A DNA stretch of 64,000 nt from Membranipora membranacea. Taxonomy: Eukaryota > Bryozoa > Gymnolaemata > Cheilostomatida > Membraniporidae. Positions 36,095 to 49,200 of this stretch are shown piece after piece. Location of the stretch: assembly GCA_914767715.1 (NCBI GenBank), contig OU612067.1, forward strand, positions 434,001 to 498,000, given 5' to 3'. Numbering within the stretch: position 1 is the first letter of the stretch; each line of letters begins with the position of its first letter. A program made the position numbers and the translations under genes. The notes beneath the pieces were generated by a model that saw only the letters and a list, made by a program, of their open reading frames with translations, searched no databases and was not told the origin of the DNA.

Positions 36095-36336
36095 GGATAG
36101 TCTGTGTTCATAGACACCTGGTTTGTTTACATGTTATTAGTGCAACCTGCAAACCCAACACTCAGGTGTTCATTTCATCATGACAATTAAAGGCTTCCTT
36201 TAAGTTAAGTTGCTTATTTGTGTTTAGACAAAATACGCATTTTTGTACAAAGCTTCATAAAGAATACTCTGGAAACTATGGTCAGTATTTTTCATTATTT
36301 GAGGAAAGCTCATTTTCTTCATGAACCCACAGTATA

Positions 36337-36376
<40 letters not shown>

Positions 36377-38103
36377 GCTTGCTATCATCTATGCTCGCTA
36401 CTTCTTTACATTTTTTTTGATCAAAATTATCAGAAATAATCAGTATGTAGCCATATACAAATAATGTAAACGCTTTCTGATACCACCATCGATATAACAT
36501 CCAGCGGATTAGCAAGATACTGATACTGACTAATGTGTATGTTAGACCTCCATTTAATATCTACGATTTATTAGCAGCTACTCACATAATATCCCCATTT
36601 AAGTTCAATTCTGAGCTGTACAACTCAAGCTAGCGTTGATGATTTTGTTCAAAACATAGACATCGAAACAATGCTTCTAATCAGCAGTAATCACCTCCCA
36701 CTTTGATCAGCAATAGCCAGCAGAAACATCTATTTTTCAGCTTCTATTGGCACAATAAAATCCACTACAGGAATTTCTTTATAACCATTAAATTTTTTGT
36801 GGAGTGCGGCAGATGGATTCAACAAAAAATGAAAGTGTTTTCATATCTGGTTTCATTCACTGAACTCCCTTATTATCAGCGGTATAAGCCAATCAGGAGG
36901 AAGCTTCATCAGAGACTTACACCTAATGGGACGCTGTGATTGGCTGCTTCTCTTAGTGTTTGGAGCTCATATGTGGTGATTTGCGTAATTAGTCTAGTCT
37001 TTCAGTATGTTTACAGCGTGTTTTATAGTTGTAGCCATTGTTTTGATAGAATTAAATTTCACTCGCCTTCTCTTGATACCGAATCACAACCTATAGCACT
37101 GCTAATAGTGTGCATGTACAATGTTAGGGGCCTCATTACTCAGTGAGCTGTTCTCTCAGGGTACTCTAGTTTTTAAATCCGCTGCACATATCTCTATATA
37201 ATATATTATAATATAGATTCATCAAGGATTACCTGTTATCGGATGTTATCTTATATGCATGTCATCCAGAATAAAATATCACAAACAAATTCAGGTAAAT
37301 GAATATGCAGTTATCTTTTTTCTCAACGTCAATAACTTGAGTTTAGAAAGTTAAACGATGTGATAATGCAGAGCGCATTGACTTGACTTGGATTTTGTAA
37401 GAACTTGTTGGTACATATTATGTAATAGTTGCTGGGCGATCACTAAGAATATACCAAGTACCCCAAAGTGCTCAGTGTTGTAGTAAATATAACTATGTCT
37501 ATGTTGTAGCTGAGTTGTCCTGAAACAATGCATTGTTATTTAATGCATTGTTATTTAATGCATTGTTATTTAATGCATTGTTATTTAATGTGTCGGCAGC
37601 CAGCAACGCCAGTCGTTGCTAAATTGGCAAGCGTGCCAAAATCTTAATCTGATGTGATTTAAACTTATCTCCATGGTAAAAGCTTTCGAGATTATCTAGA
37701 TGAATTTATTGCTACCAGTTATGTATTTATCATAACTATAAGTAGTAGCTATAAGTAGTAGTTAAGTGATACTTGAGCATACCTTGGCTGATAGCGTCAG
37801 CCTATCATCAGACAGGGGAGGCGATCTCGTGTCTGGTCACATCAGTACTGATCATTACCACATTCATAGAGGGTAGCATATAAATGTGCTGACTGGATTA
37901 TGTCTGGTGTACGAAATCACAGATATTAACTTCTTAATTTGAGGACAGGTAGGTCTACTCAATTAATTAAAAATAATTGCATATAATATATTGAGCTTTT
38001 ACTTGCGTACTTCCTGCTAGATCTTGACTACCACGTTCTGACACCTTTTGTAGATTTTTGAAGTATATGGGAGCAGATAAATTTACCAATCTTAGGAGCG
38101 ACA
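36095..38103. other. Intergenic spacer between the two transporter copies
   Basis: It holds a (TA)n microsatellite at about 36338-36372 and a 15-bp repeat (AATGCATTGTTATTT, four to five copies) at about 37525-37590. No gene was recognised. Confidence 0.6.
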
Positions 38104-41100
38104 ATGACGACTGGCAGGAAGAGAAGTAATGATAATAATGGATCGGCTCCAATCGCTGACTCGCAGGTAAACTTGCCATACATGTAATACATTTATTTTA
38201 ATGGCCTCATATTTATATACTGAAAGAGGTACAGGGTGCTGCTGTAAGTTCATCCCCCTCCCTCTCCCTCTCTCCTGCTCTTGTCCACATTTATCAGATA
38301 AACCTTTGCGGGGAATTTAAAAGTTCCAGACCTTTTATGCAACAGGCTTACCTGCGTTGGTCAGCAGGGTGCTTTAGAGCTGTAGTATAATTTTTTTAAT
38401 GTCAATAATAGTGTTGAGATGAGACTTTATTATGTGCGGCAGCATCAGTATTATATGCAAGTGTGAGTTTGTATGTTATCAGATAAAGTTTGTGATGACA
38501 TCAGACGATAGCGTTATGAGCGATGGTGAACCAGAGAAGAAAGTTACACTAGAGAGAACTGTGAGTCTAATCGGAGGAGTGGCTCTGATAGCTGGAACAA
38601 TGATAGGTGTGTACTCCTCCAGTCATCTTTTTTATCCAGTTTTATGATTTTTATTAAGTCTGTGAGAATGACTAAAAACTGTTTTGTTATGTCTGCAGCT
38701 CGTCACGATTGCCTCAATGATAATCTCTACTACACAATATTCATTGATTACAGGTTCTGGAATATTCGTGTCACCTAAAGGAGTGTTAGAGGACACTGGC
38801 TCAGTGGGGCTCAGTCTTATTATCTGGACTGCCTGCGGCATTCTATCAATGTTTGGTAAGTAGTGCCATGTGGTCTAAACAATACAAGTAAGAAACCCAA
38901 TACAAAAGCTCTGCGCAGTGCTGCAGAAAGCAACAAAATCGCTCTCGGAAGTGCTTCGCAATAGTTATGCAAGAATCTTTAGTACTCTTGATACTTGGTG
39001 GTTCAAAACCACTAAGATTTTAATTCTGCAGTCTTACCGCAGTTTGTTACAATTATTTTGGAGATCACGGTTCACAAATACAAAATCACAATATGCATGA
39101 TTCAGTTAGAATCTTAATCAATTTGTAGCATATATATTTAAAACTTAACGCGCAAAATCTGATATTTTCTAAAAAACCAGCGGCAACATTCTCAGAAGTC
39201 TGACTCTGCCATATTTCTTCGACTTGTCTTGCATGTTCTGAGAAGTTTCAGGAGTTGTCATCTCATCAAATATGGGATGTTACCGCCAACAAAGTGTCTG
39301 ACCTTTATTATCACCATTTTATGATAATTATTTATCATCATATTTTTGGTTTTTATTCTAGACTGACTTAGAGCGCATCTAGTTTATTTTTACAGGTGCT
39401 TTAGCCTATGCAGAGTTGGGTTCTATGATCACCTTATCAGGAGGTGAATGGATATACATCAACACTGCATTCTCACCATTGAACCGGATATTCGGAGATA
39501 TGCCTGCGTTTCTGTTCTCTTGGACTAGCGTGGTAGCTCTCAAGACGTCGAGTGTTGCCATAATATGTATGACATTCTCGGAATATATCATGTCTCCATT
39601 CTTTGATGAGTGCGGTCCTCCAGTTCTGGTGTTAAAACTTCTCACCGCTGTCACTATAAGTGAGTTGCATTAAGAATCATTTGGCTGAATGTCTGCCTTA
39701 TTGTGATTATCTGCCATCAAACGGTATGCAGGTTTAGATGTCTTCTCATATCTTATTGTACAAACAATGCTCCGCAGTTTGATGTGCTGATATCCCTTTA
39801 TCATGTCCCAACTAGCTCTGGCCTTAAGACAACATCAAATAGCCATAGTATTTAGCTGTCCTCAGCAATGCAGACAAAATCAAGCTAAATTCTTCCACTG
39901 GCTTGGACTCAATACTGTTTTCACCATTGCATGACAATTTTTAGTCACCCCATATTGAGTTCATTGCCACTTTGTTTTTTTAGCATTTTAATATTATAGC
40001 TGGGTATTTTGTTCACCAACCTACCTGCAAGCTACATCCACATGCTGAGAGCACTACTCACATTGCCCTCTCTCTCTCGGAGTTAAATTTGTCAAATATT
40101 TCCAATCTCCTTCCCGTCTGTGGCCTTACCTAAAACAGCGAAGTCATATCCAAGTGTACTTCTTCTGTTGATGTAAGGTGGAGAAGTTAACAATCTATTA
40201 TGTTTTAGTGTTTATGGGAGCGATAAATGTCTACAGTCCCAAGGCAGGAAGTAAGATTCAGGTTCTCTTTTTTCTGGTGAAGCTGGCCGCAACATTTGTG
40301 ATAATTGGAGGTGGATTTTACTCTATGGCGATAGGTAAGTATTGAGACACTATAGTATGGTCACAAAGATTAAAGAGTTCATGAAGTACAGGTGTGCTCA
40401 ACTTTGTGCAAGCTGTGACTATGCAATGGTTTTGGCTAAGATGATATTCAGCCCTTATAGATGTACCCTGTCTTGACAGAATTATATGGTAGTTTGAGAA
40501 TAATGTCCCACAAAATGCTGTCAAAACTTGCTATTCCTATCGGGGTTGTAAAGTGTAGCTCTGACGATACCCATGTATCAACTGTAGCTTATCAGCATTA
40601 AGCCCTTGGTGTAGCTTTCAAAACTAATTAACTTATTTTTTATTGTATCAGGGAGAACCAAGAACCTAGCCTCAGGATTCACTGGTACAGTCACCTCAGC
40701 ATCTAGTATAGCCCGAGCTTTCTACAAAGGATTGTGGGCTTATGATGGCTGGAACAATCTCAACTATGTAACTGAGGAGATCCAAAATCCTAAGAGGTAT
40801 GAAGATTTGTAATCTGGAGGTATCATTGAGTTGGTTTATAACTCATTGTGCTTCGTATTAACTCAATTACTGATTGGCTCTGTTCAATGAAAACGCATGA
40901 CATAAGATTTAAATGACCCAGGATGAGATGTGTAATCATTCACTATGTTTCTGTGATAATTTTGAGCTAAACTGAGTTGTCACATCTTGGCTCAACTTAG
41001 AAAGCTGCATCTGCGTCCCACAGCTCCAAAATTCGGTCAGCTCAATCTCATGGAAACACAGTGACAGATTCATCAGCAGAAGAAGCATTTCTTCTTCATT

Positions 41101-44100
41101 TCATCTATAAATTTATCTGATTGCAGGAACATACCCCTAGCGATATTAATCTCCATACCTCTGGTCACAGTGGTGTATATTTTCGTAAACATTGCATACT
41201 TTACAGCCTTATCACCTGCTGAACTACTCGCCTCACCAGCTGTCGCAGTGGTGAGTTCTCATCTTATATAATTTCTGATTACTGATATCAAGCATTTATG
41301 TTGGATGCTCTTTCATTACTCAACTACGCAGTATAATTACTTTCCTAAAACATTGCCTAACTGTCCCTGCCTCATAACTTTTCCTCTGTGTTGCTCTAGA
41401 ATATTGCAATACTTCGCATCATAAAGTTGCTTTTAGCTCAGTATTCTGTCTGTGATGTGCGTTTTGGTAACTAGAGTGGTTCATGTATTTTTGAGAGTTG
41501 TCCCACTACGGTTCGGGTAAAAGCAACTCCTAATGTGTGTGAAAATTACTGTATAAAGTGGTATTTTTGAACAGGTTACATGAAAGTAGAACTTTTTTTA
41601 AGAGCTCTTTCATAGTAACATGTTTCGACTTTAGGATTGGGCTAAGATAGTGATACCATATTCAGCTGCAGCTGTAGCTATCACAGTATGTGTGGCTTTC
41701 TCTACCTTTGGTGCTGCTAACGGAACTCTCATCTCTGGATCAAGGTACCAAATAAGTTAACTATTATTTAACATTCAAACTGATACATTGATACTAGTGA
41801 TAGACAGGTGCTGGGGTAACATTCATCAAATTCATCACACAGTCAGTGTCTTTATTGAATGGTTTGCATAGAGGAGCTCAAAGCTGATAAAGTCAGTGTT
41901 TATTCTCCATTGTAGATTGTATTACTCAGCGGCTCGAGGCTGATAAAGTCAGTGTTTATTCTCCGTTATAGATTGTATTACTCAGCAGCCCGAGGCTGAT
42001 AAAGTCAGTGTTTATTCTGCGTTATAGATTGTATTACTCTGTGGCCCGAGGCTGATAAAGTCAGTGTTTATTGTCCGTTATAGATTGTATTACTCAGCGG
42101 CTCGAGGCGGACATCTTATATCTCTCTTATCTATGATTGATGTAAACCATCACAGCCCTTCCACTTCTGTCGTGTTTACTGTAAGTTAACTATAAGCCTC
42201 TCAGCCACAGCGGGCTAAGACAACTCTAAACCTGCATTGACACTACGGGTTTTCCCGTAAGATTTCTCCTTCAGATTTTCCCATAAGATATTTCTTTTAT
42301 ATTAGCTACCAATAGGCAAATTCGCGACCTGCTCCACTGTATTAAATTGATTATTAATAATTGTATTGGGATGTCCAACATTATTTTGAGGTGTATCTTA
42401 ACAGTGGTCTCCTTATTAAGTTGTTGTAACTTTATTGCAGAAACTGAGTACTGTAACCTGTTAATAAAAGTGACGTTTTAAAATTGGTACTTGTAACATC
42501 AAATTGTTGTGAACGATTTAGAAGCAAATACAAAATAGAATAAAGCAACTTAATTATCTTGACTTACAAATTTTGACACCTTCACATAAGTATGGTGATT
42601 CCTGGTTGGTGAGCTATAATATTGGTGCTGTTGTAGGTACTGAACCTATTAATAAAATGGCATACAATGACTACGTACAAAAACTAGGTCACAACAAATT
42701 TATGTGGCAATTGCATACATGTTGAATACAATTAACTTCAGATTAATTGTGCGTTTATAAATTTGAAGATACATGTAAAAACAATAAAATAAAAAAAATG
42801 AACTTACGTATTCAGCCTTAGACTTAAGATATGTGTAATATGGTGGTGTAATGATACGCTAATTCTCCTGTAGTGTAGTAAATATTGAGGAGAAAATTTT
42901 CCCAAACAGGTGGGCTTGACTATAAAACTGATTTCTTTCTACATTTTGACGTCTTAGTTGGGTGATGGCTAAATGACTAATGCTATAAGAATACTGTATG
43001 ATATGCGACAAGAATAGATTGTTTAGACTTGGCTACAGCTTGAGATAATATTGGGTATATAATGAGCTAGGACATAAAATTCACATCATGCTGAGAAAAA
43101 GTGACATCAAAATCTATGACCTTGCTTGAATATTGGCCTCTATTATGTAACATTAATTTAGGTGAGGCAAAAACTGGGTGCATCACGTGTATACCGATAC
43201 AATAATCAGTGTAAAATCCCATACGCAGTTGAGAACTACTGCGTGGATTTTACACTGATTATTAATAATCAATTTAATACAGTGGAGCAGATCGGCGAAT
43301 TTGCCTAATTAAGAGCAACAAAAAATCTGAATTTAGTGGCAATGTCACAAAGCGTAGATTTTTGGTTGCTCCCAATGATAGCTTATATAAAAGCAATTTC
43401 TGACCAAACAACCTGAAAATCTGACAGAGAATCTGCAGTGAAAATGCAGCTTCCTGCCTTGCAGTTCTTATGATGTGTTCAGTTAGAGATTCAGATAACG
43501 GGTTTCAAGCTTTATGGTCCATTTTTTATGCCTGAATGAACTTCAATAGTTTTAAGACTCATAACGCAGACAGCAGTCATACTTGTGATTCGTTTAACTA
43601 TATTTATATATTCTCTTTCAGTGTATTATAGCTATCGTCATGGTGATACCCAGTGATATTTTCACCCTCATCGATTTCTTCAGTTTCTCAGCTTGGATAT
43701 TCTACGGCTTGACGATGGTTGCCCTTCTCATTATGAGATGGAAAGAGCCAAACCTCGAACGGCCTTTCAAGGTATGTCTGGTTTTATCCAAGCCTTGAGT
43801 TTTAAGTCAGTATCAGCATGTGTTAAGACACAAAATTGAAGTGCTGTTGTACAGTTAATTGCTCAGATGCTCAATGTGGGGAATTTGAGTAGTGAATTAG
43901 GCACAAGGGGCAGGTGCCTTGAAGATTGCGTCGTTGCACTAATGACAATGAGTTGATCAAAATCGAACCAACCTGCGCTAGTTTGGCATGAAAGTGATGG
44001 GGTGTGCCATTGTTGCATTGAAACAATGAAGGGTTGGCAGCCTCTCTGGTTGCGCAACAGTGAAATCATACAGATTATGTCAAATACCGAATCTGACAAA

Positions 44101-45037
44101 ACGCACTGAGGGCTAGAATTAATGGTATGAGATGCTCATCAACAAGCAGGGGTATTAAAATTTATGAGGCAGCATCCTGTTGACTGTTTTCTCCTATACA
44201 GAGATATATTGTTGTTGTCTGGGAGGCTCAGATCACCTCCTATACAGAGTTATATTGTTGTTGTCTGGAGGCTCAGACTACCTCCTATACAGAGTTATAA
44301 AGTTGTTGTCTGGGAGGCTCAGACTGTCTCCTATACAGAGTTATATTGTTGTTGTTGTAGTGCCCGATATGGATACCTATAGTAGTACTGTTAGCCTCAG
44401 TGTACCTGGTGATTGCTCCTATCATAGACGATCCTGATATACTATATCTCTACTGTACTCTCTTCATGTTAGCTGGTCTCATCTTCTACTTCCCTCTGGT
44501 GGCTTTCAAAAAGAGCATTAAACCTTTCGGTAAGATACTCAATAGTCTTAGGAATCTGCAGTTTTTAATTCTCAAGTTATCAAATTCCAAGCTGCCAAAT
44601 TAGATATAGTGAGGACCTTTTTTAACCACAGCAGTTTGTGAAAAAATTTTTCACCAACTGGCCACTGATGTCACTGATAATACATGGGTGAACTGTAGCC
44701 TGTCCGCGGTGGGCGCCCTCCCATTCCTGACAGCCTGCCCAGGCTATGAACTGACTGTGCTACGATTTGAATTCATATTGTTGAGATACTGTTGGCAGGG
44801 CAAGGGTGTAGAATATGTTTGTGTCCTCTGATTTGGTGGCACAGGAATATTACAAACCAAAGGGGATTAGCATGTTCTTTGATCGGTGAAGCACACAGGA
44901 GATATCTGTAGTTATATTTTGTCTGCTTGTGTAACAGAGACTTATATATCAGTTTTCCATATTTTACAGATTACGTAACGTTATTCATACAGAAGCTTAT
45001 GTTGGTCGCTCCTACTGACTCTGAACCAGAGGAATAA
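38104..45037 (+). CDS. SLC7A9-like: Amino-acid transporter light chain, SLC7A9 (b0,+AT)-like, copy B
   Basis: Twelve exons: 38104-38166, 38483-38606, 38754-38855, 39396-39659, 40209-40334, 40652-40796, 41127-41250, 41635-41744, 42084-42180, 43622-43771, 44361-44529, 44970-45037; 513 residues. Every exon after the first has exactly the same length and phase as in copy A, and the first differs by two codons ([21 protein letters not shown]-type N-terminus), so the pair arose by tandem duplication. Substrate-site motif [10 protein letters not shown], helix 6 [13 protein letters not shown] and the heavy-chain cysteine (FFDECGPP) are all present. The acidic C-terminus is DSEPEE. Exon 9 is preceded by three decoy copies of its acceptor and first 25 bases. 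Intron 9 carries a 1.2-kb inverted-repeat element. The acceptor of exon 11 abuts a 46-bp tandem repeat. Predicted plasma-membrane amino-acid exchanger like its neighbour. Confidence 0.92.
41880..42109 (+). repeat. 56-bp tandem duplication across the exon 9 splice acceptor
   Basis: Units of exactly 56 bp begin (after AG) at 41916, 41972, 42028 and 42084. Each has an intron end (TTTATTCTCCGTTATAG or variant) and the exon start encoding RLYYSAARG. In the first three copies this is followed by TGA; only the fourth continues into the real exon. A weaker fifth remnant precedes 41916. Confidence 0.9.
42241..43442. mobile_element. 1.2-kb non-autonomous element with long inverted ends, intron 9 of transporter B
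   Basis: The two ends are inverted copies over 100 bp or more with gaps. Both share GGCAAATTCGC, TGCTCCACTGTATTAAATTG and CTTTTATAT...AGCTA blocks, and both begin CACT. A near-perfect hairpin at 43201-43264 (arms AATAATCAGTGTAAAATCC and an inner ACGCAGT) sits within it. No coding capacity. Exact borders and target duplication are uncertain. Confidence 0.65.
44191..44360 (+). repeat. 46-bp tandem repeat abutting the exon 11 acceptor of transporter B
   Basis: Four units starting at 44191, 44237, 44282 and 44328 (CTCCTATACAGAGTTATATT, then a TTG run and GGAGGCTCAG). Only the last merges into GTTGTTGTTGTAG and the exon. A related single unit precedes the functional exon 11 of transporter A. Confidence 0.85.
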
Positions 45038-46257
45038 GAAGGACAGAGCACCTGCCATTAAGCATTAATGACTTATGATAAAACATTTTTAAAGACGAAA
45101 AGATCATTTTAAATTTTTCAACAGCTGAAAGTGTTTTCTGCAACCATTACACGAGCTTGTATCCTGGAACTATTTTATCACCGACACATTGGAGCATAAA
45201 CCAAGATTTTTTATAGTAGCAGGCAAAGAAATTAGCAGCCCATGCAATGACTTTACTTGCCAGCAGCACCAGGGGTGCTATGTGGGTGCCAATCTCCATA
45301 TCAGTCAGGCAGGGTGATGTGACTTATTAAAAAAAGTGATTTTATTGCCCTGACTTCTGTTGATATCTAGTAAAAAAAATTCAATTGGTTTTTGAAGGGG
45401 GATTCGAGAGGGGGTGTGGTTGCTGTGACACTTTATTGATCGGATTATCAGTCCAGTTCTGTGCAATAAAAATATAAATAAATCTAACACGATATTCATG
45501 AAATGATATATTATTATAAACATTGAAATATAAAGAAATATATAATATGATCCCGCTTCGGATTTTGATATAGCACTGATATGGTTGTTCTCAATAAAAA
45601 ATTCTAAATGACATAAATACATTTAATATTTTGTTATACAATATGATTCTCAATTCAATCCATCTAGTGAATATATGTATATATGGAGTTTTTTGTTCTA
45701 ATTGACTTGTCGGTATCTTGTTTCAAGAAACCTTATTTCCTGATACTAAATTTCATTGTGTTTGGTTACATGTGTTTGTAAGCTAATTATTATGCCAAAG
45801 AAAAAAGAATCTGAAAACTAGATTCTTTTTTTTTCTTTCACAGAGTGACAGTGACATCCAAGAGTTCCCTAACTCCCTGATGTCACCTGTTCTTTTTACA
45901 GCCCATAGAAACGATTGTCTCATCTGCAAACGGTCGACTAAGTTAACTCCAAAAACATAATGATATTACCTCACCTGTGCGTCTCTCATCATTTCAAAAT
46001 TTTTAAAGAAACAAAAATGAGCATAAAATGAATCTTGATGAACACGAGAATGTGTACGGCAAACAGTAAAATGTCTTAAATGTAGGCAGCTTAATACAGA
46101 TAAAAAATTGAGCAAGTAGTAATCGGAATGTGATAAATTCATGGTACAAAATTGTAAAAAATAAATATATAGGCTTGTTCACAATTGTGCAGTCAAAACA
46201 GCTGTCATTAGATGTTTAAGTAGTTATTAGACACTCCAGAGTTGATCTAATGCTTAC
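45038..46257. other. Convergent 3' region of transporter B and the arrestin gene
   Basis: The terminal exon of the arrestin gene should lie here on the minus strand, but several weak acceptors compete. Candidates near 45930-45990 would add roughly 10-13 residues before a stop. No choice could be supported. The minus-strand open frame 45305-45622 is low complexity. Confidence 0.4.
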
Positions 46258-49200
46258 CGATCGTTATCGGAACATTGAACTTCATCGACCAGACACGTAC
46301 CTGAGAAAAAATCAAACGTCAGTTAGAAAATTCAGTGTGTGTACCCAAGGAGTTAAAGTCTTTAACTCCTTGGCGTACCTGAATATAAGAACTGTTATGA
46401 GCAAGCTACTCAGCTGACAGATACATTAACTTCTGTCTTACTCACTAACATTAACATTTCTCCAACTTCAAAATGGTAAATCTTATAATGGTTACTCCTG
46501 GGGGAAAAAACTGTGCTGATGATTTACAAATATAATTGCTTTCTACCATGGTGAGAGCTCAATACCTGAATCAACATGTCAATTAGGAAGAAGATACCCT
46601 CCCTTCTACTTCAGAGTAATAGAACATATCATATACCAGTTATGAGCCATGTCATAAATCATGAGTGAGTGCGGGAGTGAGTAGGGAGTCACAATATGCC
46701 AAGTTTACTAGTCCAGGTATAAGCGCACCTTCTCAGAGTTAGTTTTATATGTCGTGTCATGAGTTACAAGTCAATGGCTCAGTTAGATTTAGTCATCACA
46801 CTCATTCAATGCTGAGAATCTTCGATGTTCAGAAATAATAGATGTTACATGGGTGGTTAGTACTGATCATGAATAAATTTTATCCTGTGGCTTACTCTTG
46901 ACACTGTTAAGTGTTAATGGTTTCATCATCTGGTACAACGAAAGTTTTATCAGCCTGACCTGTGGTGAATCGAATCTCAGCTCATGTAACTCAATAGTTG
47001 ATCTGTATACATAAAGCGCTGTGATGATGATAAAACATTCGAGAGAAAACTGCTGTTGCTAAACATCTTAGACTCATAATACTCACTTTTACCCAGTGTG
47101 ATATGCTGATGTTACTAGTTTGAAGGGTAGGAACGGTCCTCGCCATATTCATAGGAAGTGTAAGCACATGTGTATTATGGCGAGTATTAGCCTTAATTTT
47201 TTCCTGAGTTGAGGTACCGGCTGTCAACTTTGTTGAATTTCGTTTACTTCCTCTAGTTTTAAAATCTACTCTCTGGTGAAGCTCTATCATGGGTCTCATC
47301 GTGTTACTTGAATGATTGTCTATTTCGAGGTAGACAACAACATTCTCACCTGACAAATGAGATAAATCAATATACTTAAAATAATGATAACTAATCAGGA
47401 GTGGTAGTTGTGCTCTCATTTTCAATAGGAAGATAAATCAGTATACTGAAGATTCTACCTTATTGTCTGATTCTTCCCTTACTAAGGTGTCTTGTTTCCC
47501 TGACAGTGACAAATATCAGTAGATTTCTCCATGGATTCAAAAATGTTATTACACAGCTATAATCTGAAATTGATTGATTGATTGAAAAAATCTCCAATAA
47601 CATTACACAAGATTCACACACTATTGGTGAATCCGAGCATACCATACACATATCCTGTCTTGTCTAGTCTAGCTTTCATCACTATGGGACCTTCAGCACA
47701 CCAACAGCAACAATCTGTGACCTCATCATCATATCCTACGGGTTCCTGTATATTACACAATCATAGATATATCTATGTCCGCAACACAACTCGTCATGAT
47801 AACCAGACACAAGGCCATTTATACTCTCCACCAAGCATTCATACCTCAAAATCTCTAGCTTTGTGTACGTACAGCTATAACATAAAGGGTACAGCGCACA
47901 GCGTAAAGCGTACTATGTCTTAAAGCTGCAGTAAAGTTACAGACCATATCACATGACATGAATACAAGTCTGACCAGTTAAGCTATGACAAAGGCACACA
48001 CACAAACACACTATTCAAGAAAGAACAAGTAATGTAACAAGAAATTAGGTAGATGTAGGTCTTACCATATATTGTGGTAAGTTTACACAGATCTGAGGGT
48101 TGACTATATTGAGTGGGACTTGGATTTTCTTGTCGAAAAAGTCCCCGGCCTTATCCATTACTACTCTAAGGGAATATTCTATTTTACCATAACTGTTGTT
48201 ATGGAATGAAGAGGGAAGATTGTTACAAAACAAATATATATATATTCATGTAATAGAAATATTGTTACATTCATTATAAGTCCGAGTTCTAAAATACAGG
48301 TACAAACCACTGCTCACTGACTACCTCAGGCTATCACTGTTACATTTATGCTGGGTCTTACTTTGTTGGCTTGCCAAAATCTGTCATTTCTCTTTGTACA
48401 AATTTCACATGGGATAAGACTTCACGTTTATTTGGATGAGATGTGACCATGGACTAAAAATATTCGTAATAATAACAATCATAATGATAATAATATGCCA
48501 TTGGTGTGACCCCAAATGTTTTGACTTTATTGGACAGAGAGTTTTGCTCTGTATTAGTTGTGAGGAGGAGTCACAGTTTCCCTATCAATATCCTGCCATA
48601 TGAATTCACTAAGTCATCTAAGTTTAGACCATTACTCCTTCTGATCATTTAGAGATTCTGATGGAGATTGTTCAAAATGAGCCTTGAGCAAAGATGACAT
48701 TCAATAAAATACATATAATAAAGATATGTGAAATGCCATACTTGCCATATTTTTCTATGCAAACACGACACATCAGTGTAGAGGGTGTTGCAATTTTTAT
48801 GTTTACGCTTGATGTTACTTAACTTACTTATTATTGTGAAGACTAAATGTGTACAGCAATCTGTGACTCCCTGGTTCATATATTCTCTGCTGATTACCTA
48901 AAGATGAAAACAGTTACTTTATAGGAGAAATGAGAAATATCCTTCATGCAGATTGGTCACGTTGCTGTCACCATAATACTTGATCTGGGATTCACGGATT
49001 ACTTTGCTTTTACAGCACATAATCAGGATTTAGGTTGCTATGATGTTGAAGTCGGCTGATTTACTTGCAAATGATTTGCTCAATTACCAGCATTGTTCTA
49101 GATGAAGTTTGATCGAATTTGCCTGCAATACGGTGGTCCCAATTCTACTGGTGAGCCAGCGGCGTCTCATAACTCTAAATGCAGCAAATTGTATCATGCT

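Noticed and set aside
47582-47923. 113-codon plus-strand frame
   Set aside because: It is antisense to arrestin exon 5 with its CCCW linker, which is clearly the coding strand.
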